From positions 1 through 55,233 of the forward strand of contig JAEOSY010000326.1 in NCBI GenBank assembly GCA_016840125.1: 55,233 nt of DNA. Direction: 5' to 3'. Positions 8,623 to 19,000 of the stretch are shown here, in pieces; the stretch's first letter is position 1; each line of letters starts with the position of its first letter. The stretch is from Candidatus Helarchaeota archaeon. Lineage in GTDB: Archaea > Asgardarchaeota > Lokiarchaeia > Helarchaeales > HEL-GB-A. The position numbers and the translations under genes are program-made. The notes under the pieces were generated by a model, which searched no databases, had not been told where the DNA came from, and saw only the letters and a program-made list of their open reading frames with translations.

Positions 8623-8729
8623 AATATTCAAGTTGATATATTTAAACAACAATAATTGTGAAATAAATTAAAAAAATAGTATAATTCTTTAATGTAATCA
8701 AAATTAACTGATGATTAGGTTAAGGGGCG

Positions 8730-9557
8730 TTAGTATTCGTTCTTTAAAGACACAAATTTCGCCCGATCGACTAATTTCATCGCGCCACGGTCACATTCGG
8801 GGCGGCAGACACCGCAGCCAAAGCAGTCAGTGGGGCTAACGATGACTTTCTGGTCGGATATTGCATACTTGATAGCCCCAAATTGGCAGCGCTTTGGACA
8901 TTTCGGTTCACCTTCACAGCCATCACATTTATCAGGATCGACCACGCAGACATATTCGCTCTTACGGGTAGTATTCATAACACCATAATTTACCCGCCCC
9001 TTCAAGCCGATGCAATATGGATACTCACAATTACATATAACGATTGGAACAGGAATTGGTGCCCAAAAGACGGAATGTACATAGCCAAGTTTATCAAATT
9101 TACGCAGATATTCTTTCGCTTGCTCTGCGGTGAGCTGTTCAGATTTCTCCCAAGGACGGGTCTTCGGAACCATCTCATTGACGGGATAGAAGAACATACA
9201 GGTCATTTTTTCAATGCCCCCGAAATGTTTTCGGCAATAACAGGGAATAAGAATGATTCCTTTGGTGAGTTCAACAACTTTCAAGGCATCTTCGAGGGGG
9301 ATCACCTGCCCTCCGTGGAGTTCATTCGCGATCTTTTCATTCAATGCATCGAGTGCTTTTTGATCATTAAGATTAGGCAGAAAAACATCGATGGCTTCAG
9401 CTCCCCCCAATTCAAAATCCATTTTCTCAGGCCCTCCTAGCATTTCCACGATCCGAGCAGTCTGTACTCGCGCTGACTGAAGAATTTCCTCGGTATAATT
9501 CTCCGGATTTAGATACCACTTATGTCCATCACCGAACTGGGCACAATATTTACACAT
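8730..9557 (-). CDS. 4Fe-4S ferredoxin-type iron-sulfur protein, 275 aa
   Basis: The last about 60 residues hold two cluster motifs: C-DG-C-EGEPK-C-PKR-C and CFGCGVCRPEC. The 200-residue N-terminal part also has cysteines in pairs (CKYCAQFGDG at the start, PCYCRKHFG, CNCEYPYC), which may bind a further cluster or metal. This is an electron-transfer or redox-sensing protein of a family I cannot name. The frame extends upstream to a TTG at 9644, but the ATG at 9557 is preferred: it directly starts the conserved-looking MCKYCAQFGDG and has GTGAGG nine bases upstream. It lies 83 bp downstream of the 1913-aa surface-protein gene on the same strand; a functional link is not shown. Confidence 0.75.
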   Translation of the reverse strand: MCKYCAQFGDGHKWYLNPENYTEEILQSARVQTARIVEMLGGPEKMDFELGGAEAIDVFLPNLNDQKALDALNEKIANELHGGQVIPLEDALKVVELTKGIILIPCYCRKHFGGIEKMTCMFFYPVNEMVPKTRPWEKSEQLTAEQAKEYLRKFDKLGYVHSVFWAPIPVPIVICNCEYPYCIGLKGRVNYGVMNTTRKSEYVCVVDPDKCDGCEGEPKCPKRCQFGAIKYAISDQKVIVSPTDCFGCGVCRPECDRGAMKLVDRAKFVSLKNEY

Positions 9558-9640
9558 CAGATCTCGCCTCACTTGTTGAGTAAGAGAAATGAAAAATCGT
9601 CTAATAAAATTTTCCTTGTCGCTCTCTATTTCCCGGATTT

Positions 9641-12600
9641 TCAAGCATGTTTTATTAAGGTAATTAAATGCACGAGGTCATTAAGGAGTTTCCGATCCTT
9701 GGTAGATTCAGCAATAAGAAGTAATTCTGAAATTCGATTCAGTACGGGATTCCAACGTTCTAAATTCTCGAGCGAGTCAAATGCAGTAAGAAATCTAGGG
9801 ATCTGGGATAGTAAATCGTCATACGGTATTACAGTGATTAATTTGGAGATTATTTTAAATTGAGCAGCTGGTGTTTCGGTCGTTAGTTCGGTCTCGTTAA
9901 TGATTGGTTCGTGATTTTCAATTTCATCCACAGCGTCTTCTGTTTCAGTCGTTGGTCGAGCAGTACTCGGGGAGTGTTTGATAAGGAGCAGGAGAATTAT
10001 CAGTTCGCTTAAGAGCTGGTGGTTGTTCTGGGATTCAGCAATTGTAACAACATCTGTAATTCTGTTTAAGACGGTGTGCCAATGCCCTAGATCTTCGCGA
10101 CTATTCAGGTCGGTCATCAAATCAGGGAAACTCGCAATAAGTTCGTCATCAGGTATATTAGCAATCAAACCTGCAATCCGTGCAAAAATTTCTTCATCAG
10201 GTAAGCTTTTTAAATCCATCAGATAAGGAAGGCGCTCATCCCTCGGAATCATATCGTTGAGTCGGGGAATAACTGTGGTGAGTGTATTCATGATTCGCAG
10301 TAACTGCATGAATGTGATATAGGGGATATTGAAGTTGAGTTCTGCCACAGAGGGTTCTGGTTCAAGGGGTATTGGTGGAGATTGGTCTTCAATTACGGGT
10401 TCAACATATTCGGTTGGAGTAAGATACTCTTCTACAGAGTATTCAGGAACTGTAATATAATTCTGGGAATACCTTCCTTCTACTGGCACTGGATTGATGA
10501 AGTAGGGTTCTCTAGGTTCAGTCAAGACTTTATTCAAAAGCTTTTGTATTAGTTTTTCTTTTCTTCGGCTTCGGACCACCACATAACTACTGTAAGTACC
10601 CACGACAACCGCCCCTAGGGCAATCAGAATAATTAACACGGGGGAGGGTTCTGTGGTTTCTGGAATTTCAATAATCTTCGTCTCGGAAATTACCTCATTA
10701 TTTGCTAGATCGGTCGCCCGAAATCGAATAGTATTGTCTGTGAGGGAATATTTGTTAAATGGAACCGTATCCACTTTTATATATAATACGCCAGTAGCAC
10801 CATTCCCAGCTGGAATGGAGCACTCTGCATCTATAAAAATGCCATCAACAAAAACCCAATTGGTTGGGGCCAGCGATCCATTTGTTGAGTAAGCATACTG
10901 CACGCTGGAGAGATTAATCCCTGCATGCGAAACCACAATTCGGCAGATGATCTCAGGGGTGATATCGGTAATAGAATCAGAAGGATTGATAATACTGAAA
11001 TCCTGAGGGGGTGTGGTATCAATGGTATAAAACCAGGTTAGTGTATCCATTGCATTGCCAGCGAGGTCGGAGGCATCTAAGCTGACTTCGAGGGTTTGCC
11101 CATTTAAATAGGGTAGGATTTGGCTCAGTATGATATTTGAACCATCCCAGCTATGAGGCAATTCTTGCCCCGCCACCTTTAATGTGATGGTCGAGGCGTC
11201 AATACCGCTGATTGCGTCCGCAAGATCCACCTTGATCGTGATAGGGTCTCGATTATTCACATATGTAAGATTTCCCGGAGAGATAACGGATACCTCTGGA
11301 GGAGTAGTATCAATCATGAATTGCCAGGACGTTTGCAGCAGATTACCTGCATTATCAGCAGCGCTCAACTCAACATTTATAACCCGTCCGTTAGAGAATG
11401 GTGTGGAGGAGGTCCAGGTGAGCGTTCTGCCGTCCCAGCTGTCCAAGGTTCGCATGACTCCCTCAACTAAGAGGGTGATAGAGGATGCATTAATTCCGCT
11501 GAGTAAATCTACGAGATCTGCACTAATGGTTGATACTGTTCTATTGATGTAACTGCTTGCGGGAGAAATATTAGTGATGTAAGGGGAATCAGTATCAACA
11601 ACTTGATTCGCAACAATTAATTCAGATTCAGAGCTTAACGTCTTATATATGTCATCAGAACATTCAAATGCGTATATGTACGTTCCAGGTGAAAGAGAAG
11701 TGATATATTGGTAAACACATCCATCCCTGTAATCCACATCTGAGATATTTTGCTTTACCATGGTGTAGGAACTGCCGTTTATTATAAACCGAACTGTATA
11801 TACGGTTGATGTGAGATTGTGGACACTTGTGTAAACCGCGGTAAAAGTGAATTGGGTATTTTCATCCCCGGTGGAGGGAGTCACCCCGAATGGGTTCAAC
11901 GTGGGGAGGTGATAGATAAATGGTTTAGTTACGTTCGTATATTGCCCATCGGAGCATTCGTATATGAACTCATAATTCGCGCGGGTTAAATAAATTTGAT
12001 AGAAATACTCACACCCATCAGTGTAGTCCATATCAGCTGGGTCTCTTTTTGACATTAAATGGGAAGTTCCATTTATGACGACATTCACGTGCAGAGGAGC
12101 ATCATTATCCGCATCTATGTAAAAGGCAGAAATGTCCCAACGTGATGAGCCCGAACCATAGTATACATAAGCATACCGACTAACGAATTCTGGTGCGCGA
12201 TTTTTTTTGACCGTCACATTTTCACAGTTGGAAATCGAACTATTCACCACGGCGTTGCCAGCTACGATTGCATAATAGAAGGTCCCGTCAGAGGTGACGG
12301 AATCTTGAAAAGAAGTAGTAGTAACTTCAGCGTGTGGGAATAAATTATCCGCTGAGCAAATCGGAGAGGTATCACGGTATACGAAATATCTAGTGGCACC
12401 CTCTACAGAGCTCCAATTTAAATTAATATTATCATCTGAATCGGGGGAAGTAAGAGGGGCTAAAACCGGGATAGAAAGGTCTTGAACTGGAAAAGGCTCG
12501 AACCCTTCATTGAAATACAGTGTGACGGAAACCCAAGAATCATGCGTTGCACCTAATATATATGAGTTGGAGGTCACATAACACATCAGGGAGTGGTTTC

Positions 12601-15382
12601 CTGGGCTTAAAAAACCAAAAGTATCTGATGGGGTTTGAGGGATAAAATTCTTGAAAAGATAACCACCCGAATAAATTGCAAATTGTACATGACTCATGTC
12701 ATAATTGTATTCGACAAGTTGTCCAGGTAGTATTGTATCACCCGAAACCTGCCCAGGACCACTCGCTGTAGTCCCTATAATACTAATAGAAGCAAGATCA
12801 TCTAAACGAAAATCAATAGCTCTTGGATAGGGATCATCGGGATCACAATACGCTGTAATCTTCATTTGACAAGAAGTAATATTGATGTTGGGTATCGTAA
12901 AAGTGAGGATGGGCACATTTTCGGGTGTATCTCCAAAGACATGATCGTATACTGTAATATTGAATGAGTAAGTTGGTGGTGCGACCTCAACGCTCTCGCA
13001 GTTGGAAATTGAGCTATTGCTATCAGCATTGCTGGCAATGATCACGTAATAATACAGCCCATTGGTATTAATTATGTCTTGGTACGAGTTCGTGGGGGTA
13101 CTACCGATGGGTGTCAACTCCTCCACCGAGGTGATGGGGTGTATATCCCGATAAATGTAGTAATGGGTCGCATCCGAGACGTAACTCCAATTAAACATAA
13201 TAATTCCTCCATCAGGATTGGGCGAAATTGGGGCAAGCACCGGGGAACTCAGAATTGGATTTACGGTTCGGGATCCGACAAACTTCTTATAAAATATTAT
13301 TCCCGCAGAGTTACTAGTATAGGGCAAATCAAACCATATTATGTGTGGATAACCATTACTATCAACTGCTATTGCGGTATGTGCCGAAATACACTTACTT
13401 TCCGTTGAGATCACTTCAATCAAGGTCCAAGATCCTGTGGTAGCATTCCAGCACTTATATACAATGTTTCTCTTGAAGTAGTCATTACCGTCAGACCAAG
13501 CCAAGTGTATATTTCCGAAATCATCAGCTGCGATTGTAGGGTTGAGAGAAAATTGTGAATTATCGGTTGATATTTTTTGGATTTGAGTCCAGGACCTCGT
13601 TGTAACATTCCAGCTCGTGTAAAGAACATCCCAAAAGTTATTTGATACCCTTTCCCAAATCACATAAATATTTCCAGAACTATCTACGGTTAGAATTGGA
13701 TCATAACATTCTGAAATCCTCAGATCATAACCTTCTGAAATCCTCTCAGGCAAGTTCCAAGTTCCAGTTTTAGCATTTCGGCATGCATAGTAGATACAGG
13801 TACTGGCACTGGTTGATCCATCCGAATATACCACGTGTACATTTCCAAATCTATCTACTCCAATGGATGGAGGTAAAATACCTATATAAAATCCAGAACT
13901 AGTAGCGTCCTCAGGCGGACTCCAAGTGTCTGTAGTGGAATTCCATTGTCTGTACTCAACACGCATTAAATAAGGAAAATAATAACTATTAGATCGATAT
14001 TCCTGAACATAGGCTAAGTGTATGTTCCCAGCCAAGTCAGTTGCGATCTTTGGATCAAAACTTTTTCTACTCTCACCCTCTGTAATAACCTTCGTCTGGG
14101 TCCAAAGGCCAGTTGTAACATTCCATCGCTTGTAAAAAATATCTAGATCTGTTCCACAATTACTATAATTTGTGGAATCCTGCCATGCTATGTGAACATG
14201 CCCTGATGGATCTAAGGCAATTGTTGGTATGCCAGAATTACCGGTACTCTCTGAAGAGATTACCTCAGTCAAGGTCCATTTACCTGTGGTGGCATTCCAA
14301 CGTTTGTAGAAGACATCAACATCCGTTCCCGAACCATTGTAATCCGTATAATCATGCCATGCTACATGTACGTGCCCAGCCCTATCCACCGCAAGAACAG
14401 GTTCACGAGAGTAATCAAGACTCTCAGTAGAAACTCGCTCGGTCGGGGTCCACCCCCATGTAGCAGAAGGGATTACTACTTCAACACTTTCGCAATTGGA
14501 AATCGAGCTATTGCTATCAGCATTGTTGGCAATGATCACGTAATAACACAGCCCATTGGTAGTGATTATATCTTGGTATGAGTTCGTAGTGGTAGTTCCG
14601 ATAGGTGTCAACTCTGCCACCGAGGTGATGAGATTTGTGTCCCTATATACAAAGTATGAAGTTGCGTTTTCCACATAGTTCCAATTAAGATCGATGATTC
14701 CATCCGTATCAGGGGAAGAGATGGGCTCTAAAATGGGTGTGCTTGGGGGTAATTCGGTCTCCGGAGGGGGCGATTGTCCTGGGTTTAATGCCCCGGGCGT
14801 ACCCGAAGCGGTTACGAGCCAGTCAGAGGCTCTGTTGGTGTTCTGTTCATACAAACGTGAGGCATAATTAAAAGAAAAAATGATAGATGCGTCCTCAATC
14901 CATTCCACATCCGATGGCATGGGACCGATATAGGATTGACTTTGAAACCAGTCAACATTTGCCCCCGCTCCATCCATGAGGCCAACGGCAACATTTGTGG
15001 TCCATTGGACACTCCATCCCGTATAAAGTGTATTTCCCGAATTTGTCCCGGATGTTATATATAATATTAATACGGATCCTGTTGGGAATAACCAGCCGTT
15101 CGGAAAAACGTAGGTTCGATAATAAGCATCATTATAAAAAAGGCGGACCTGCCACCCGGTCATATCTTGATTGGGACCAAAGTTCACCATCTCGACATAG
15201 TCCGCACCCGTGCAAACTTCGTTGAGAAGTAGTTGCCCCCCATTCGATGTTTCCCCTAGAGAAACTTCAGTATCCACTTTCATTGTATTTGAATTAGACC
15301 CGGGAAAAAGAGAGCCGGGGCAAAGGAGAAAGAAAAGGATTGCAAACCCAATTAAGATATTTTTCCAATGCTTTCCTTTCAT
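9641..15382 (-). CDS. Giant surface protein with lamin-tail, beta-propeller, FN3 and Ig-like modules
   Basis: A 1913-residue single-pass protein. It has a signal peptide (residues 1-30) and a lamin-tail-like domain (about 50-200, LLLNEVCTGADYVEM...). An FN3-like unit (about 215-305) follows, then a region to about 690 with seven motifs of the AVDRAGHVHVAWHD type, which suits a seven-bladed propeller. Further FN3-like units come next, then two cadherin-like units with FIYECSDG/YAFECSDD. Two or three Ig-like units follow (DTTPPEVSVISPGNLTYVNN). One membrane helix lies near 1580-1603, then a 310-residue cytosolic tail begins with basic residues and holds one full and one shorter copy of a helical repeat. 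Many NxS/T sequons point to an exported, glycosylated ectodomain. It probably serves adhesion or sensing; the ligand is unknown. Confidence 0.8.
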   Translation of the reverse strand: MKGKHWKNILIGFAILFFLLCPGSLFPGSNSNTMKVDTEVSLGETSNGGQLLLNEVCTGADYVEMVNFGPNQDMTGWQVRLFYNDAYYRTYVFPNGWLFPTGSVLILYITSGTNSGNTLYTGWSVQWTTNVAVGLMDGAGANVDWFQSQSYIGPMPSDVEWIEDASIIFSFNYASRLYEQNTNRASDWLVTASGTPGALNPGQSPPPETELPPSTPILEPISSPDTDGIIDLNWNYVENATSYFVYRDTNLITSVAELTPIGTTTTNSYQDIITTNGLCYYVIIANNADSNSSISNCESVEVVIPSATWGWTPTERVSTESLDYSREPVLAVDRAGHVHVAWHDYTDYNGSGTDVDVFYKRWNATTGKWTLTEVISSESTGNSGIPTIALDPSGHVHIAWQDSTNYSNCGTDLDIFYKRWNVTTGLWTQTKVITEGESRKSFDPKIATDLAGNIHLAYVQEYRSNSYYFPYLMRVEYRQWNSTTDTWSPPEDATSSGFYIGILPPSIGVDRFGNVHVVYSDGSTSASTCIYYACRNAKTGTWNLPERISEGYDLRISECYDPILTVDSSGNIYVIWERVSNNFWDVLYTSWNVTTRSWTQIQKISTDNSQFSLNPTIAADDFGNIHLAWSDGNDYFKRNIVYKCWNATTGSWTLIEVISTESKCISAHTAIAVDSNGYPHIIWFDLPYTSNSAGIIFYKKFVGSRTVNPILSSPVLAPISPNPDGGIIMFNWSYVSDATHYYIYRDIHPITSVEELTPIGSTPTNSYQDIINTNGLYYYVIIASNADSNSSISNCESVEVAPPTYSFNITVYDHVFGDTPENVPILTFTIPNINITSCQMKITAYCDPDDPYPRAIDFRLDDLASISIIGTTASGPGQVSGDTILPGQLVEYNYDMSHVQFAIYSGGYLFKNFIPQTPSDTFGFLSPGNHSLMCYVTSNSYILGATHDSWVSVTLYFNEGFEPFPVQDLSIPVLAPLTSPDSDDNINLNWSSVEGATRYFVYRDTSPICSADNLFPHAEVTTTSFQDSVTSDGTFYYAIVAGNAVVNSSISNCENVTVKKNRAPEFVSRYAYVYYGSGSSRWDISAFYIDADNDAPLHVNVVINGTSHLMSKRDPADMDYTDGCEYFYQIYLTRANYEFIYECSDGQYTNVTKPFIYHLPTLNPFGVTPSTGDENTQFTFTAVYTSVHNLTSTVYTVRFIINGSSYTMVKQNISDVDYRDGCVYQYITSLSPGTYIYAFECSDDIYKTLSSESELIVANQVVDTDSPYITNISPASSYINRTVSTISADLVDLLSGINASSITLLVEGVMRTLDSWDGRTLTWTSSTPFSNGRVINVELSAADNAGNLLQTSWQFMIDTTPPEVSVISPGNLTYVNNRDPITIKVDLADAISGIDASTITLKVAGQELPHSWDGSNIILSQILPYLNGQTLEVSLDASDLAGNAMDTLTWFYTIDTTPPQDFSIINPSDSITDITPEIICRIVVSHAGINLSSVQYAYSTNGSLAPTNWVFVDGIFIDAECSIPAGNGATGVLYIKVDTVPFNKYSLTDNTIRFRATDLANNEVISETKIIEIPETTEPSPVLIILIALGAVVVGTYSSYVVVRSRRKEKLIQKLLNKVLTEPREPYFINPVPVEGRYSQNYITVPEYSVEEYLTPTEYVEPVIEDQSPPIPLEPEPSVAELNFNIPYITFMQLLRIMNTLTTVIPRLNDMIPRDERLPYLMDLKSLPDEEIFARIAGLIANIPDDELIASFPDLMTDLNSREDLGHWHTVLNRITDVVTIAESQNNHQLLSELIILLLLIKHSPSTARPTTETEDAVDEIENHEPIINETELTTETPAAQFKIISKLITVIPYDDLLSQIPRFLTAFDSLENLERWNPVLNRISELLLIAESTKDRKLLNDLVHLITLIKHA

Positions 15383-15430
15383 CTTTTATAAACCCCGGGA
15401 GTGTTTGTGTTGTGTTATGCGTTTATGTTT

Positions 15431-15665
15431 AACAAGACATAATGGTCTTGTTGTATACTATTGTGCTCCACCCTCCTATTAACAATTGTGTGTGATCCAA
15501 TAGAATCACAAATTTCCCGCCCTTTACTTAGGCAAATGGTTAAGTAAACCCCTCATGCTGGTCAGATTTTTGATCAATTCATGCCGTGCTCAAGTTTTGT
15601 GATTGATAGAATCACACTTTTTTTAACAGCTCTATGTTAAATTCGTGAAAAATTTTGATCAAAAT
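15431..15665. promoter_or_regulatory. Array of inverted repeats upstream of the 1913-aa gene
   Basis: The 296-bp gap (15383-15678) holds an ordered set of dyads. AACAAGAC/GTCTTGTT lies at 15431-15452. TGTGAT/ATCACA lies at 15491-15510 and TTTACTTA/TAAGTAAA at 15523-15548. TTGATCAA is at 15570-15577, TGTGATT/AATCACA at 15598-15616, and a 14-bp palindrome around TTGATCAA at 15652-15665. The first five recur in the same order, and from the second onward at the same spacing, in front of the 3.2k-residue gene (25821-26008). This is best read as a multi-site operator region for the giant genes; the regulator is unknown. Nothing coding is visible in the gap. Confidence 0.65.
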
Positions 15666-15678
15666 AGAATCATCTAGA

Positions 15679-16029
15679 CTACACTATTATGAATGATTGA
15701 AGAATCTGGTTCAAGAGTTGGCGATTGGTAAGCGTCGTGGCAGCAGAGATTAGATCGGTAATTCGGTTCATGGCAGGTTGCCACGATCCAAGTTCTATAT
15801 GGTTGAATAATTCGGTTATGAGTACTGGAATCTGGGTGCGGATTTCAGCATCGGGGATCTGTAATATCAACTCGGAGAGAAAGTCGAAAGTCGCGGCTGG
15901 TGAGAGTTTTGACAACCCGGGTTTGTAGAGCAAAGCTACTTCCTCTAGGAACAACGATAACGAGGGGAAGGTATTATTTAGTGCGCTATATATTTTCTGT
16001 ATCTTAACAGATGGGTTCTCACTGAGCAT
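15679..16029 (-). CDS. Free-standing copy of the giant proteins' cytosolic tail repeat, 116 aa
   Basis: The whole 116-residue product is one copy of the helical repeat found in the tails of the two giant surface proteins. It is closest to the first tail repeat of the upstream giant: shared TFPSL.LF.EE, IP..EI.TQ.PVL, LWQPA or SWQPA..., DLI and LL...LQ. It has no signal peptide or membrane helix, so it should be cytosolic. Its ATG overlaps the stop of the giant gene by 11 bases (16019-16029), so it is either translationally coupled or a third tail repeat separated by an old frameshift. It could bind the tails or mimic them. The function is not known. Confidence 0.6.
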   Translation of the reverse strand: MLSENPSVKIQKIYSALNNTFPSLSLFLEEVALLYKPGLSKLSPAATFDFLSELILQIPDAEIRTQIPVLITELFNHIELGSWQPAMNRITDLISAATTLTNRQLLNQILQSFIIV

Positions 16030-19000
16030 TTAACGTGTTCACCTCCTCCATAGTTGTATATCTGATCAAAATCGGGAGCAATATTAGTTCATTTAAAAAA
16101 TGGCGGTCATTTCGAGATCCAGCCAGGATGAATAAATCAGTTATGCGAGTCAATATGGAATCCAAGTGCCCTAAATTCTCCACCTTATTCATTTCACTCA
16201 TTAAAGTGGGAATTTTATTAAACATTTCGTCATCGGGTATCACCGCAATTAAACGGGTAATGGAAGTAAAAATTTTTGCATCGGGTAAGGTTTTCAGATC
16301 CATTAGATATGGCAGACGCTCCTCTTTCGGTAATAATAGATCAAGCGAGGGAAAGATTGCTGTGAGTCTATTGACGACTCGCAGCATTTGCATAAAAGTC
16401 ATACAAGCCATGTTAACGCTCGAGGAGTTTTCTAAGTGCTCAAGCTGTGGCACAACCGCCTCGGCGGGAGGTTCAGGGGATTCGATCGGTACTTCATCCA
16501 TGGAGTATTGGGGAAATTCCCTGCAATTCACAGAAGTACATTTAATTAGGACTATCAATTGGAGAAATTTTGTTAGTAACTGACAATTGCCAAAAGCGTC
16601 GGTCTCATCAATTAAATCTGAAAGCTTTTCTAATGCGGGTTGCCATAACTCAAAGCCATCAAGATTCATTACTTCTGCAACTAATACTGGAAGTTGAGTG
16701 CAAATTTCCCCCTTGGGAATGCGGGTGGTGAGTTCCGCGAGAAAGGCCCAAATTTCATCCTGTGACTGATTTGTGATGTCTTTTAAATACGGAAGCCCTT
16801 CTTCTTCTGGAAACAAGAACAGCGAGGGGAAGGTCTCAAGAAGCGTGGTTACTATGCTTTGGAGGTCAACAAAGGTGATGTTTTGGGGACTTGTTCTCGC
16901 CTCATTTGATGATGCTATCTCGAGGATTGGGACGGGTTGTTGAGATTCTCCAACTGAAGGTATAAATTCTTCATTTAAATTCAAGAGAGCTGTAGAAAAC
17001 TCAGGCAACGGGATGGGATCTACGTCAGACGCTTCTTGCCGTGCTTTAATCCGTTCCAACAGGGCGATTATCCGATGTTCTTCTCGATGCCTATGGAGAA
17101 TAACATAACTACTGTAGGCCCCTATTGTAAGTGCCCCAATGATTATAATGAGAAAAAGGAAAGTGAAGTCCGGTGTGGATAATACATCTATTATTTCGAT
17201 TGTGATTGGAGTTTCCTGAATTGTTTCGATCCCTGCAAGGTCTGCCGCGCGAAACCTGATAGTATTTTCGGTTACTGAAAATTGGTTGAAGGGCACTTTA
17301 TTTACTTTCAAGTAAAGCGCACCCGTGGCGCCATCAGAAGCCGGAATAGAACAATTAGCATCTAGAAAGATGCCATCAACTGATACCCAATTTGATGGAT
17401 TAGGGTCACCGGTTGTCGAATAGGCGTATTCCACACTCGAGAGATTGATTCCTGCACCCGAAACCATAACCTGACAAATGACTGTAGGTGTTAAATCATT
17501 GCTAAATATCGGGGAACTGTGGAGTCTGAAATCAGTGATTGATGGAGGATACGAGGGGGGGAGAATGTTTACCGTGACATTCTCACAATTTGATAATGAA
17601 CTATTGCTCAGTGCATCTCCAGCGAGAACAGCATAATAGTATGTACCATTGCTTGATATCTCGTCAGTGTAATGATTCTCTGAAGTAACAAAGGTGGATT
17701 GTAAATAATGAAAAGTTGTGATATAGGACGTATCTCTGATGAGATAGTAGACGGTAGCGCCAGCCACCCCGTTCCAATCAAGCTCGATGACACCATTTGG
17801 ATTTTGGGAAAGAAGTTCAAGTACTGGGGCCTCTAATTCAACGGAACTATTAGGTTGAATAGGCGTTCCACTGATCTCATCTGAGGGGAGACCATAATTC
17901 GGGACTTCATCCACCGCAGAAATCCGGTAATAGTAGGTTACTCCATTGATTACATTGGTATCAAGATAAGAATTTATTTGGGTAGTGGCGTAGGGATGGA
18001 ATAAATCTGGAAGAAACCCAGACGTGGTGCTGCGATAAATCGCATATTCTGTCAGGTCGGAGGCAGGACTTGATGTCCATGTTAGATTTAGAGCATTAGC
18101 AGTGAGGAGGAAGGTGACTTCTACGCCCGTGACTTGAGGCGGGGGAAGGGTATCGGGAGGCGTCATAATTCTGACTTCAACGCTTTCACAGTTGGATACA
18201 GAACTATTAATGAGAGTATCTCCAGCTATAATGGAATAGTAATATGTGCCATCACTGTATAATCGATCTGTGTAACTACACCCTGTAACGATGAAGACCG
18301 ATTGCCATTCATGCGGGGCGGTAGTAAACGTGGTATCCCTGAGAACATAATAGGTGGTTGCTCCTTCCACATTATTCCAATTCAACTCAATAGTTCCATT
18401 AGTGGAAGGATTCGGGGTAATGTGGGAGAGGAATGGTGTGGAGGGGGGAACAGTTACATCGACTGCTTCGAAATTTGATAAAGAACTATTACCAAACGAA
18501 TTGCTTGCTATAATCGCATAATAATAAATCCCTTTGAGTGTAACCGAGTCTACATAACTGTTATGAGAGGTCTCAGCTATAAGGCGCATCTCAGAAAAGG
18601 AATTAGTATTAAAACCTCTAAAAAGAACATATGTAGTTGCCTCAGGAATATCATTCCAATTCAATTCTATTATGCCACTATTACTTGACGAGGGAAAAAT
18701 GGGGGATAAGGTGGGTGCTTGAGGGGGAATAGCAACAGTTACACCTTCACAGTTTGAAATGGTACTATTCCCACCTGCATGACTGGCAACTACCGCATAA
18801 TAATATAATCCATTAGATTGTATAAGGTCTTGAAAACAACTTTCTGAAACATTTGCAATGAGACTTGACTCCTCTAGAGATGTGATAGGGAAATTATCTC
18901 TGAATATATAATAAGTAGTAGCGGACACACTCTCGCTCCAATTTAATTGAATGACACCATCAACATCTGGATTTGGGAAAATAGGGGCAAGTATGGGGGC

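Noticed and set aside
8883..9440. 185-codon plus-strand frame
   Set aside because: Antisense to the iron-sulfur protein, whose cysteine motifs are clear; the plus-strand product shows no domain.
9558..9644. TTG start of the iron-sulfur protein overlapping the giant gene
   Set aside because: The added 29 residues show no conservation-like pattern and a better ATG with a ribosome-binding box exists at 9557.
15491..15616. TGTGAT...ATCACA dyads as CRP/FNR binding sites
   Set aside because: The half-sites resemble CRP, but the spacing between TGTGA and TCACA is 9-10 bases here against 6 in CRP sites, and CRP is a bacterial regulator.
16035..16583. 182-codon plus-strand frame
   Set aside because: Antisense to the conserved tail repeats of the giant protein.
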